A model generated the notes under the pieces. It saw only the letters and a program-made list of their open reading frames with translations, made no database searches and had not been told where the DNA came from. The translations under genes were made by a program, and so were the position numbers. Of a stretch of 53,318 nt of DNA, positions 17,740 through 26,304 are shown in pieces; the stretch's first letter is position 1; every line of letters begins with the position of its first letter. Source of the DNA: Prolixibacteraceae bacterium UBA5740 (GTDB lineage: Bacteria; Bacteroidota; Bacteroidia; Bacteroidales; Prolixibacteraceae); contig DIFU01000050.1 of NCBI GenBank assembly GCA_002419285.1, positions 36,349 to 89,666 of the forward strand. Reading direction: 5' to 3'.

Positions 17740-18258
17740 TTAGTAAGCAACCAAAATGTGGTTGTCGTAATTTTTCACAATATCTTTTTGAGGTGTTTTT
17801 ATAAATCCTAAATCACAAATGAAACTAAAATATACTTTTCTTACATTAAGCTTTTGCACCAACTGCAGAGCAGCCAGTGCAGTTCCCCCAGTTGCCAAAA
17901 GGTCGTCATGAATCAAAACAACATCATCGGGCAACAGAGCATCCTCGTGAATTTCGATTCTGTCAGTACCATATTCCAATTCATAATCCATCGAAACAGT
18001 GTTCGATGGAAGCTTCCCGCTTTTTCGGATTGGAACAAATCCAGCCTTCAGCTGATAAGCAAGGGCACCTCCTATAATAAATCCCCTTGACTCTAAAGAA
18101 ACAACCTTGGTAATATACTTATCCCTAAAAATACTTGTAATACTATCCACAACATACCCAAAGGCATCAGGATCCTTAAGCATAGTGGTAATATCTTTAA
18201 AACCTATACCTTGATGCGGAAAATCAGGTACCTCGCGAATATATTTTTTTAAGTCCAT
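17740..18258 (-). CDS. apt: Adenine phosphoribosyltransferase
   Basis: Salvages adenine to AMP using PRPP. From ATG 18258 it is 172 residues, the family length, beginning MDLKKYIREVPDFPHQGIGF. The PRPP-binding loop VVLIHDDLLATGGTALAA is intact. A longer frame from ATG 18288 would add ten residues beginning MFHVEQ. Those codons are the parS palindrome at 18272-18287 read as protein, so I reject that start. It lies between mnmG and uvrC in one minus-strand run. Confidence 0.94.
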   Translation of the reverse strand: MDLKKYIREVPDFPHQGIGFKDITTMLKDPDAFGYVVDSITSIFRDKYITKVVSLESRGFIIGGALAYQLKAGFVPIRKSGKLPSNTVSMDYELEYGTDRIEIHEDALLPDDVVLIHDDLLATGGTALAALQLVQKLNVRKVYFSFICDLGFIKTPQKDIVKNYDNHILVAY

Positions 18259-18271
18259 TGTAAGAAATTTT

Positions 18272-18287
18272 TGTTCCACGTGGAACA
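18272..18287. other. parS-like ParB-binding site 2
   Basis: TGTTCCACGTGGAACA is a perfect 16-base palindrome of the parS class; the same arms are known for Pseudomonas parS. It fills the 29-base space between the mnmG stop codon (18288-18290) and the apt start (18258). Its placement inside an operon is normal for parS. Together with site 1 it suggests an origin-proximal domain. Confidence 0.8.
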
Positions 18288-20177
18288 TTAACGACCTAAC
18301 ATGATTAATAATACATTAATATCTGAAGGGGAAACACCAGGTATGCGACTTGCCTGACCAATCGTCTTTGGACGAATGGAATCTAATTTTTGCCTTGCCT
18401 CGGTAGATATAGATAAAATCTTATGATAATCAAACTTGCTCTCAATGATGATATTTTCCAACCTAATCAATTTTTCGGCAAGTTGTCTTTCCCTTGTAAT
18501 ATAACCTTCGTACTTAACAGCAATTTCAGCAGATTCCATAATTTCCTTTCTTCTGTTCACAGGTAGAAAAGACAGATGCTTATTGAACGGTGACACATGT
18601 TCCTCAAGATCGAAAATAGAAATCTGGGGTCTTAACAGAACATCAACCAACTTGACTGTCTGACGTAATGGCGAAGTTTTCTTTACTTCCAGTAAATCGT
18701 TAATATACTGCGGTTTAATACTAAAATCATTCAGAAAATCAATGATACGATTTCTATATTGTATCTTTTCCTGCAGTAAATTGTAACGATCGTCATTGAC
18801 CAGTCCAAGCCCATGTCCCAAAGGAGTCAGCCTCTCGTCAGCATTATCCTGACGAAGTAAAATTCGGTATTCAGCCCTGCTGGTAAACATTCGGTAAGGT
18901 TCGTCAACACCTTTAGTGACTAAATCATCGATCAGAACTCCAATATAGGCTTCATCGCGGCTTAAAATAAACTCCCTACCAGTATTTTGAGCTTTCAGAT
19001 GGGCATTGATACCAGCCATGATTCCCTGAGCACCAGCTTCCTCATAACCGGTAGTACCGTTTATTTGTCCCGCAAAATAAAGGTTACTCACTTTCTTAGT
19101 CTCCAAAGTGTGAAATAATTGTGTTGGATCAAAATAGTCATATTCTATAGCATAACCAGGTCGGTAAATACGGGCATTTTCCAATCCTGGTATTGAATGA
19201 AGAGCTTCAAGTTGCACATCCCAGGGCAAAGAGGATGAAAATCCGTTTAGATAATATTCGTTCGTAATTTCACCTTCAGGCTCGAGAAATAACTGATGTT
19301 TTTCTTTTTCGGCAAATGTTACAAGTTTTGATTCAATACTTGGACAATATCTGGGTCCGGTACTCTGAATAGTTCCATTATACATGGGCGAATCATCAAA
19401 TCCTTCTTCCAGCTTTGTATGTACAAGCTTATTTGTATAGGTGATCCAACAGGATCTTTGTTTTAATTTTGAAGTGACAGCGGGAATATAGGAAAATTTG
19501 TAATAATCTATTTCTCCCGGTTGTTCAGTCAATTTCGTAAAATCGATTGTACGGCCATCAATTCTTACTGGAGTACCTGTCTTTAAACGTCCGGTTACAA
19601 ACCCGGTATCCGACATCTGTTCCGATATTTGGTACGAAGCCGCTTCGCCAATTCGGCCACCTTCCATTTTCGTACGCCCGATATGCATCAGTCCATTAAG
19701 GAATGTACCATTAGTCAAAACAATCGTTTTTGACCGAAATTCGATCCCTATCTTTGTTTTAACTCCTACTGCCTTCCCATCTTCGATAACCAGTCCAGTG
19801 ACCGCATCTTGCCATAAATCAAGTTTTTCGATGCTCTCAAGCGTCAAACGCCAAAGTTCAGAATACCTCATGCGGTCAATTTGTGCCCGTGGGCTCCACA
19901 TGGCAGGACCCTTTGAACGGTTAAGTAATCGAAATTGTATGGTACACTGATCCGATAATATTCCGGCATACCCACCTAAAGCATCAATCTCTCTTACAAT
20001 CTGTCCTTTAGCAATACCACCCATAGCCGGATTACATGACATTTGACCAAACTTAGTCATATCCATGGTAATCAGTAAGGTTCTGGAACCGAGATTAGCT
20101 GCTGCTGCTGCTGCTTCACAACCGGCATGCCCACCGCCAACTACAATCACATCATAAACCGGAAATAACTCTTTCAT
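18288..20177 (-). CDS. mnmG: tRNA uridine-5-carboxymethylaminomethyl modification enzyme MnmG
   Basis: An FAD enzyme that, with MnmE, makes cmnm5U at the wobble position of tRNAs. It is 629 residues. The FAD-binding GGGHAGCEAA begins at residue 14. The conserved CNPAMGGIAKGQIVREIDAL and the mid-protein CPSIE segment with its catalytic cysteine are present. The helical C-terminal MnmE/tRNA-binding part ends IPGVSPSDINVLLIMLGR. The start overlaps the ybeY stop by four bases, so the two genes are coupled. In many bacteria mnmG lies near the replication origin, which agrees with the parS site next to its stop codon. Confidence 0.97.
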   Translation of the reverse strand: MKELFPVYDVIVVGGGHAGCEAAAAAANLGSRTLLITMDMTKFGQMSCNPAMGGIAKGQIVREIDALGGYAGILSDQCTIQFRLLNRSKGPAMWSPRAQIDRMRYSELWRLTLESIEKLDLWQDAVTGLVIEDGKAVGVKTKIGIEFRSKTIVLTNGTFLNGLMHIGRTKMEGGRIGEAASYQISEQMSDTGFVTGRLKTGTPVRIDGRTIDFTKLTEQPGEIDYYKFSYIPAVTSKLKQRSCWITYTNKLVHTKLEEGFDDSPMYNGTIQSTGPRYCPSIESKLVTFAEKEKHQLFLEPEGEITNEYYLNGFSSSLPWDVQLEALHSIPGLENARIYRPGYAIEYDYFDPTQLFHTLETKKVSNLYFAGQINGTTGYEEAGAQGIMAGINAHLKAQNTGREFILSRDEAYIGVLIDDLVTKGVDEPYRMFTSRAEYRILLRQDNADERLTPLGHGLGLVNDDRYNLLQEKIQYRNRIIDFLNDFSIKPQYINDLLEVKKTSPLRQTVKLVDVLLRPQISIFDLEEHVSPFNKHLSFLPVNRRKEIMESAEIAVKYEGYITRERQLAEKLIRLENIIIESKFDYHKILSISTEARQKLDSIRPKTIGQASRIPGVSPSDINVLLIMLGR

Positions 20178-20599
20178 GCCAAATCATATTTTTCCAGATA
20201 ATCATTCTCCCTCTTTCTCATTCTAACCTTTTCCTCCTCTGTTTTATCGTCATAGCCGGTCATATGCAAAATTCCGTGGAAAACAACCCTCATCAATTCC
20301 TGGTTAAAAGAAACAATAAACTGGTCAGCATTTTCCTTTACCCTATCGATACTGATAAACAGATCTCCGCTAATGATATTATCTTCAGTGTAGTTAAATG
20401 TAATGATATCCGTAAAAAAATCATGACTGAGATATTTACGATTTACATCCAAAAGATATTCATCATTACAAAAGATCAAGGATATCTCACCTTGACGAAA
20501 ACCTTCACTGATAATGATATCCCTAATGTAATTCCTTACAAGATTCTTCTGTAATTCAACGGGGCCAATACCCTCAAAACTTATATGAATACTTTTCAT
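20174..20599 (-). CDS. ybeY: rRNA maturation endoribonuclease YbeY
   Basis: A zinc-dependent endoribonuclease acting in 16S rRNA 3'-end maturation and ribosome quality control. It is 141 residues. The metal motif reads HGILHMTGYDD: H108 and H112 are the first two ligands, while the third position, His in E. coli (GYDH), is Asp118. From memory this replacement is common in Bacteroidota members, so the enzyme is probably active. A second conserved block DIITFNY lies at about 64-70. It is coupled to mnmG by a 4-base overlap. A 160-base AT-rich stretch upstream must carry its promoter. Confidence 0.9.
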   Translation of the reverse strand: MKSIHISFEGIGPVELQKNLVRNYIRDIIISEGFRQGEISLIFCNDEYLLDVNRKYLSHDFFTDIITFNYTEDNIISGDLFISIDRVKENADQFIVSFNQELMRVVFHGILHMTGYDDKTEEEKVRMRKRENDYLEKYDLA

Positions 20600-20759
20600 T
20601 AAACTATGTCTTAACTACTAATACTGTGCTCCTATAAAGTATATAACAATCTAATAATCTGTATAATACTTAATATATAAAAATTATAAAAAGCCAACAA
20701 AACTAAACTAAATATCTATTTCAATAAAAATGTGCTACTGATTAAGCGGCGACTCTCCG

Positions 20760-21158
20760 TCATATACCATCCAATGATATCCTAAATTCAATTATTTTTC
20801 CATTGCCCTTAAATTCCAATTCATCACAGAGCTTTCGAATTAGAAAAATTCCTCTGCCGCTTTCCTCTTTTAAATTTTCGTTCATGGTGGGATCTTTGAT
20901 TTTCCTGAAATCAAAGCCGGCACCTTCATCGGTTACTTTTACAACAATTTCATCATGACACCGGGTGATTTTTACAATGACCTTCTTGCTGACATCCAAT
21001 TGATTTCCATGGATGATGGAATTGGTAACCGCCTCCTTTACACATAGTAGAATGTTGTGAAAAAATTCCTGGGGAAGGTTATACATAGTAAAAGCCTTGT
21101 CTACAAAACTCTCTACATCCGTCAATTTCAAAGTATCAGAATCAATAATAATTTGCAT
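20760..21158 (-). CDS. RsbW-like ATP-binding protein (anti-sigma kinase fold)
   Basis: A 132-residue stand-alone GHKL ATPase of the HATPase_c_2 (RsbW/SpoIIAB) type. The N-box has E42 and N46 (CVKEAVTNSIIHGN), the G1 box is DEGAGFD at 77-83, and the G2 box is GRGIFLI starting at 101, so ATP binding should be intact. In Firmicutes such proteins phosphorylate anti-anti-sigma partners and bind sigma factors. No STAS-domain partner or sigma-B-type factor is adjacent, so the target here is unknown. It is four bases downstream of the DUF4175-like gene and probably shares its transcript. Confidence 0.85.
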   Translation of the reverse strand: MQIIIDSDTLKLTDVESFVDKAFTMYNLPQEFFHNILLCVKEAVTNSIIHGNQLDVSKKVIVKITRCHDEIVVKVTDEGAGFDFRKIKDPTMNENLKEESGRGIFLIRKLCDELEFKGNGKIIEFRISLDGI

Positions 21159-21162
21159 TATT

Positions 21163-24100
21163 TCAAGGATTAACCTGATTAAATTTTTCCATGTAATTTT
21201 TAAACTTGTCCAGATAGAAATTATTCAACTTTACATTGCCTTTTTCAAGAAATTCGATACTATTCTTTTGATCTTGCTTAAATTCGAAAAATTCGGCTGG
21301 CCTGCTATAAAACTGTTCATCGGCGGTATTTGATTCCCTCTTGTTATCCTGATCCCGTTCTCTTTCCGATCGTTCAGCTTCAAGCAAACGGGTCATTATC
21401 TCGTTATGACGTCGCATTAATTGGGGATTAACGCGTCTGTTCATTAATTCACGTCGATTTTGTTCCAAAATCTGATCAATTTCCTGTAATTGTTTACGGG
21501 TGCTTTCTCCAATGGAACCACTGTTCATCATGTCGCGCAACATTTGTTGCATCATTTCATGCATCATTAGTGATTCACTCATATCCTTGCTCATCGGTTG
21601 GTTGCCATTTTTCATTTGATCAAGCATCTTTTGCAATTGATCCTTCAGATTCTCAGACTGTTGTTTTAATCCACCCATCTTTTTCCCCTGCGGACCTTCG
21701 CCTTCACCCTCGCCTTCCTGTGGATTATTCATCTGTTCCTCAATTTGTTTTAATATATCACTCAGAAGAAGTGCTAGATTGTTTGCTGCTGTCAACACCA
21801 ATTGCTGGTTTGTGAGTGCCTGTGATCTTAACCCCTCATTTAAGAGCTCTGAAGACCGTATTAAATTAATATTCAAAGCTAACAATTCATTATTTACAAC
21901 ATTATCAATTTGGGGTGCACGTTTTGCCAAGGCATACAATGAATCCTTTACCATTTCACTTTGCCTGATTAAATCTCGTTGTTTCCTGGTCAGCCGGTTA
22001 ATATCAGGGTCACTACCTGCAGTTGAACCAATTCCTGTGAGAATCTCCTCCTGACCAAAGGACATTACCAGGAGATTTTTCAATATTTGCTGCAAATCCC
22101 TGATGTTTTCCATATTTTGTTGCATCGTGTTTGCATTCAACATTTGTTGCATCGCAAAAGCCATGTTCTTCAACATTTCAGAGGTATTCTGCATATTTCT
22201 CGAAGAATTTCTTTTATTTTCTTTCTGTAATTCCTCGAGTGTATTTCTCATGTTTTCCTTAATATCAGTAAACTCTTGTGAAAAGTTATCAAACAACAAT
22301 GGTTTTTCGAGCTGTTGATTATTCTCCAGTATTTCCAGTAATTTTTGCTGTATCTCTTCCATATTGAGGTGATCATTAATCAATTCCTCTGTCATTTGAT
22401 CAAAATTTCCCTTTTCATTTATTTCAATGGCTTGATTCTGCTGCTTTTCCTGCATGATAACAACATCTTCAAAGATATTTTGAAGCTCTTGTTCCAATTT
22501 CATTTTCTGAAGCATCTGAAGATTTCGGTCCAGTTGTTTTGACAGATCATCGAATGACATTTCCATCTGCTGTGACAACTCATTCATTCTTTTCTCATTG
22601 AACTCTCTCGCCAGTTCATTGAATTCATTCATTAATTTCTTAAGCTCATCCGTAAAAATATCATCCAGTAGTTTCTGAATCATCTCCTGTTTTTGTAAAA
22701 TCTCATTACCCTGTTCAGTAAAAGTATTTTGGAAGTTAGACAGATCTTTGTAGGAGTTTTCAATCTTTTCAAGCATCGACTCCAAATTGTTCTTTTTATT
22801 GCTCAATTCCTGTACTAATTGTGATTTTTCCCAGTCAGAAATATTGCTATTCAGGTTTTTAAACTGCAAATCCTTGATATCCTGTCTAATTTCATTTGTA
22901 AGACGCTGACTTTCACTAATCAACTCCTCAATTTTATTGTATTCTTCCTTCTGCCTCTCTTCTATTTCATACTTTTCAGGAAATATAAAAGAGAAACTTT
23001 CGGAGGTTGTAGTTTTTGGCCCGTTAACAGCATCGTTATCCGTTACTGAAAAATAATAATCAATTGCCTTATTTTTAAACTTATAATCATTCATATCAAC
23101 CTGGTAATAAAACTCCTGAGGCATTACATATCGGTTGAATGGCAGTGTAAGGAAAGTATCCTCCATTTCAATATTAAGATGAAAGGCAAGATTTGAGAAA
23201 CCATAATCATCATGTATCGTACCCCGGAAGTAAAACCTGGTAAGTTGAAATGAATCCTGTACTTGTACAATATTAATTTCAGGATAAAGATCTTCAATCA
23301 TATCAATTCGAAACCGCATTGCAGATTCAAACTCACCTTGATTATTCTTTACTTTAACTTCATAAACAGAAGGTTTCATAAAAGTCCTTGTGACCTGGAA
23401 TGTATTGCTGTTTCCTTTATCAGCAATCAAAGGTTCTTCTTGGTTAATGATTAAAATAAGAGAGTCAGTGTCAAAACAGTTGAATATCCATTCCACCCGA
23501 CTTCCTTTTGGAATCTGTAAATCCCCTATATTAATGGTTTTACTATTGATTAGCCCAGTATAGTCAGGAACATCTACCAAGATATCAAAAGCATTGATCA
23601 CCGGAACCGGTATTATATTTAAACCAAAGCTTTCGGATTTATATTTCAGGTCCGTAAAATAGAAGTTAACAGGATTAACGAGTGCATTTAGCTGATATTC
23701 AAACATCCCCGGTTCCTGTGCATCCATAATATAATTGTTGCCTCCAATGTTAATATACACCATTGAAGGCAACTCTTCTCCTTTCAGATTTAAAAGAACA
23801 GTAAAATTATCTCCCTTTTTTATGCCTTCTGTTTCATTGGTCCAAACAAATTGGTAGGGTGCTGGTCTTACAAATTGCTGATTAAAATGGATGATGCGAT
23901 TGGCTGATTCACTGTAAATATTTTTGTTGAACAAATGAACGGCAAACACTATTAGAAAGCTTCCAATAAAATATAAAAATATATTTTTTAGCTGTTTCAG
24001 ACTAATTGCTGACCGGAAATCAATGAACCTGATTTCATCAATTTTTTGTGCTATTGCGGCTTGAGTAATTTCATCAGAGGCATTCAAATCATAATTGTCG

Positions 24101-24447
24101 TGTAATTCAAGAATATTGACCAGTCGGTCCTTTAATTCCGGAATATAGGAATGAATCAATTGGGAAGCTTTCCTGTTGTTTATTACTTTTATGACCCCAA
24201 AGGCAAGTAAACCTGTAAAAAGCACGTATCTAAAAAAAATGACAGCAATAAACAACATGGAAGAAACAAACAGCATTCTCCTCCATTCAGTGGACATATA
24301 TAACTGATATTCAATAATATTTATGGTAAAAAACAGAAGTATGGCAACCAGAAGAAATAAGATTAAACCCCTTAGAAAATGAAACAGGTGATACCGTTTT
24401 CTAAAGGCATCAATCTTATGAACAAGGTTGTTAAAATCAGTTTTCAT
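21163..24447 (-). CDS. DUF4175-like large membrane-anchored coiled-coil protein
   Basis: A 1094-residue protein with three predicted membrane helices near the N-terminus (about 24-46, 60-83 and 158-178). A strand-rich, probably periplasmic region follows to about 490. Then comes a very long Gln/Glu/Met-rich coiled-coil part (about 500-900), a low-complexity GEGEGEGPQG segment near 925, and another helical tail. This architecture is that of the Bacteroidota DUF4175 family, whose function is unknown. It is first in a minus-strand run with the RsbW-like gene. I infer a structural or sensory envelope role. Confidence 0.75.
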   Translation of the reverse strand: MKTDFNNLVHKIDAFRKRYHLFHFLRGLILFLLVAILLFFTINIIEYQLYMSTEWRRMLFVSSMLFIAVIFFRYVLFTGLLAFGVIKVINNRKASQLIHSYIPELKDRLVNILELHDNYDLNASDEITQAAIAQKIDEIRFIDFRSAISLKQLKNIFLYFIGSFLIVFAVHLFNKNIYSESANRIIHFNQQFVRPAPYQFVWTNETEGIKKGDNFTVLLNLKGEELPSMVYINIGGNNYIMDAQEPGMFEYQLNALVNPVNFYFTDLKYKSESFGLNIIPVPVINAFDILVDVPDYTGLINSKTINIGDLQIPKGSRVEWIFNCFDTDSLILIINQEEPLIADKGNSNTFQVTRTFMKPSVYEVKVKNNQGEFESAMRFRIDMIEDLYPEINIVQVQDSFQLTRFYFRGTIHDDYGFSNLAFHLNIEMEDTFLTLPFNRYVMPQEFYYQVDMNDYKFKNKAIDYYFSVTDNDAVNGPKTTTSESFSFIFPEKYEIEERQKEEYNKIEELISESQRLTNEIRQDIKDLQFKNLNSNISDWEKSQLVQELSNKKNNLESMLEKIENSYKDLSNFQNTFTEQGNEILQKQEMIQKLLDDIFTDELKKLMNEFNELAREFNEKRMNELSQQMEMSFDDLSKQLDRNLQMLQKMKLEQELQNIFEDVVIMQEKQQNQAIEINEKGNFDQMTEELINDHLNMEEIQQKLLEILENNQQLEKPLLFDNFSQEFTDIKENMRNTLEELQKENKRNSSRNMQNTSEMLKNMAFAMQQMLNANTMQQNMENIRDLQQILKNLLVMSFGQEEILTGIGSTAGSDPDINRLTRKQRDLIRQSEMVKDSLYALAKRAPQIDNVVNNELLALNINLIRSSELLNEGLRSQALTNQQLVLTAANNLALLLSDILKQIEEQMNNPQEGEGEGEGPQGKKMGGLKQQSENLKDQLQKMLDQMKNGNQPMSKDMSESLMMHEMMQQMLRDMMNSGSIGESTRKQLQEIDQILEQNRRELMNRRVNPQLMRRHNEIMTRLLEAERSERERDQDNKRESNTADEQFYSRPAEFFEFKQDQKNSIEFLEKGNVKLNNFYLDKFKNYMEKFNQVNP

Positions 24448-24869
24448 CGGCTTTAATAAAATTCAGCAATTCAATATATTATAGATGACATATTACCCTT
24501 AACGGTTGTTCAAAATTACCTTAAAAATCGGAAATAAGTAAAGCTTAAAAAATTGGTACATTCAAAAAAAAATACTATTCCAAACTCATATTTCAAAGAC
24601 CAAATAAAACAAGAACTCTTTTTCGCAATAAAATTAACGTCTTGTTCACAGTTCATTTTGCAGTGAAATAATAAGTGAAGATTAATTAACAGCCGTTAAT
24701 AAAATATATATTTGATTCATTTACAACAAAAAATATAGAATTAAGGTTGTTCACAAAATTTTGGTAACCCGTTAACTCGGCTTTAGTAATTAATGGTAAA
24801 AAGAAATCAACAGTAATTAACAGCCTATAATAATTTTCATTCTTTTACTTTTACATCTAAAATTAAATA
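24448..24869. other. AT-rich divergent gap with DnaA-box-like repeats, candidate origin region
   Basis: A 422-base gap from which genes diverge on both sides. It contains two copies of TTGTTCACA (24642-24650 and 24747-24755), each one mismatch from the DnaA box TTATnCACA, and a related TTGTTCAAA (24506-24514). A 12-base direct repeat TAATTAACAGCC occurs at 24683-24694 and 24814-24825. Poly-A/T tracts are frequent. Two parS-like sites lie 6-9 kb to the left. This suits an origin but does not prove it. Promoters for the flanking genes must also lie here. Confidence 0.35.
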
Positions 24870-25259
24870 ATGATTAAAGGACTGAATATACTGTTAGTAG
24901 AAGACAATCCCCTGAATCAGAAAATAGTTGTTTTTCATTTAAAGAAACACCAACATCAGATTCACGTTTCCGCAACAGGCGAAGATGCTTTATCAGTGTT
25001 TAAGCAACAACACTTTGATGTTGTTCTGATGGATCTGATGCTTCCAGGAATGGATGGATATGAGACAACACTCAGGATAAGACAAATGGAAATGGAGGAT
25101 AAACAGCGGCCCAAAAGTCTGATTATTGCACTGACAGCTAATACACTTGATAATGACAGAGAGCGATGTATCCAAAATGGGATGGATGAATTTATTTCTA
25201 AACCTTTTGATATGATTAAACTCAATCATATCTTAGAGAAATCGTTTGAAAAGGAGTAA
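24870..25259 (+). CDS. Stand-alone response-regulator receiver protein
   Basis: A 129-residue CheY-like receiver with no output domain. The acidic pocket E11-D12, the phospho-acceptor D55 (VVLMDLMLPGMDGYE), T89 in ALTAN and K111 in SKPFD are all present, so it should be phosphorylated. The sequence, especially LTANTLDNDRERCIQNGMDEF, is closest to the receiver domains at the C-termini of hybrid histidine kinases, and it may act as a phosphorelay shuttle. No histidine kinase is adjacent. It ends nine bases before ruvB and probably shares its transcript. Confidence 0.9.
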   Translation: MIKGLNILLVEDNPLNQKIVVFHLKKHQHQIHVSATGEDALSVFKQQHFDVVLMDLMLPGMDGYETTLRIRQMEMEDKQRPKSLIIALTANTLDNDRERCIQNGMDEFISKPFDMIKLNHILEKSFEKE

Positions 25260-25268
25260 TCATCGGAT

Positions 25269-26297
25269 ATGACTGATTTTTTTGATGTAAGGGGAAATAA
25301 GTTTTCAGATAAGGAAAAGGATCTGGATAATCAGTTGCGTCCGTTATCATTTAATGATTTCAGGGGACAAAACCAGACAGTTGAGAATCTGACAATCTTT
25401 GTCAAAGCGGCTAAAATGAGAGGCGAAGCGCTTGATCATGTATTACTCCATGGTCCACCCGGATTGGGAAAAACCACTTTATCAAACATTATTGCCAATG
25501 AAATGGGGGTAAACATTAAAGTAACATCGGGGCCTGTGCTGGATAAACCTGGTGATCTTGCTGGTTTGCTCACAAATCTTGAACCGATGGATGTACTATT
25601 CATAGATGAAATTCACCGGCTTTCCCCCATTGTTGAAGAATATCTTTATTCCGCAATGGAGGATTTCAGAATTGATATATTAATTGACAAAGGTCCATCT
25701 GCAAGGTCGATTCAGCTAGAACTCAATCCGTTCACCCTGGTTGGAGCTACTACACGTTCAGGATTGCTCACTTCTCCGCTTAGAGCAAGATTCGGTATCA
25801 AGTTTCATCTTGAATACTATGATATTCAGGTATTGACACGAATAGTACACCGATCATCGGGAATCTTGAATATCAAAATTACGGATGATGCGGCTGTTGA
25901 AATTGCTTCACGAAGCAGGGGAACACCTCGAATTGCCAATGCCTTGTTACGAAGAGTCCGTGATTTTGCACAGGTGAAAGGGTCAGGATCCATTGATATG
26001 GCTATTACACGTTATTCACTCGAAGCGCTGAATATTGACCAATACGGCCTCGATGATATGGATAACCGTATATTGCTCACCATTATCGACAAGTTTAAAG
26101 GAGGGCCGGTTGGTATTACCACAATTGCAACCGCAGTAGGAGAGGATGCCGGAACAATTGAGGAGGTATATGAACCTTACCTGATCAAGGAAGGATTTAT
26201 GAAAAGGACTCCACGGGGCAGAGAGGTTACAGAGTTGGCTTACAAGCACCTGGGCAGGAGTTTTTATAGGGATTCCCCTACCCTTTTTGATGCATGA
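25269..26297 (+). CDS. ruvB: Holliday-junction branch-migration helicase RuvB
   Basis: The AAA+ motor that, with RuvA, drives branch migration of Holliday junctions. It is 342 residues. Walker A is GPPGLGKTT at 62-70, Walker B is DEIHRL at 113-118, sensor-1 lies in GATTRSGLL, and the arginine-finger region is SPLRARFG. The C-terminal winged helix includes GGPVGITTIATAVGEDAGTI and ends with RTPRGREVTELAYKHLG. RuvA and RuvC are not in the window. It is preceded by the receiver gene, nine bases away. Confidence 0.97.
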   Translation: MTDFFDVRGNKFSDKEKDLDNQLRPLSFNDFRGQNQTVENLTIFVKAAKMRGEALDHVLLHGPPGLGKTTLSNIIANEMGVNIKVTSGPVLDKPGDLAGLLTNLEPMDVLFIDEIHRLSPIVEEYLYSAMEDFRIDILIDKGPSARSIQLELNPFTLVGATTRSGLLTSPLRARFGIKFHLEYYDIQVLTRIVHRSSGILNIKITDDAAVEIASRSRGTPRIANALLRRVRDFAQVKGSGSIDMAITRYSLEALNIDQYGLDDMDNRILLTIIDKFKGGPVGITTIATAVGEDAGTIEEVYEPYLIKEGFMKRTPRGREVTELAYKHLGRSFYRDSPTLFDA

Positions 26298-26304
26298 TTT
26301 GAAT

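Noticed and set aside
18258..18288. Longer apt reading frame with N-terminus MFHVEQ
   Set aside because: These codons are a perfect parS-like palindrome, and the family N-terminus begins at 18258.
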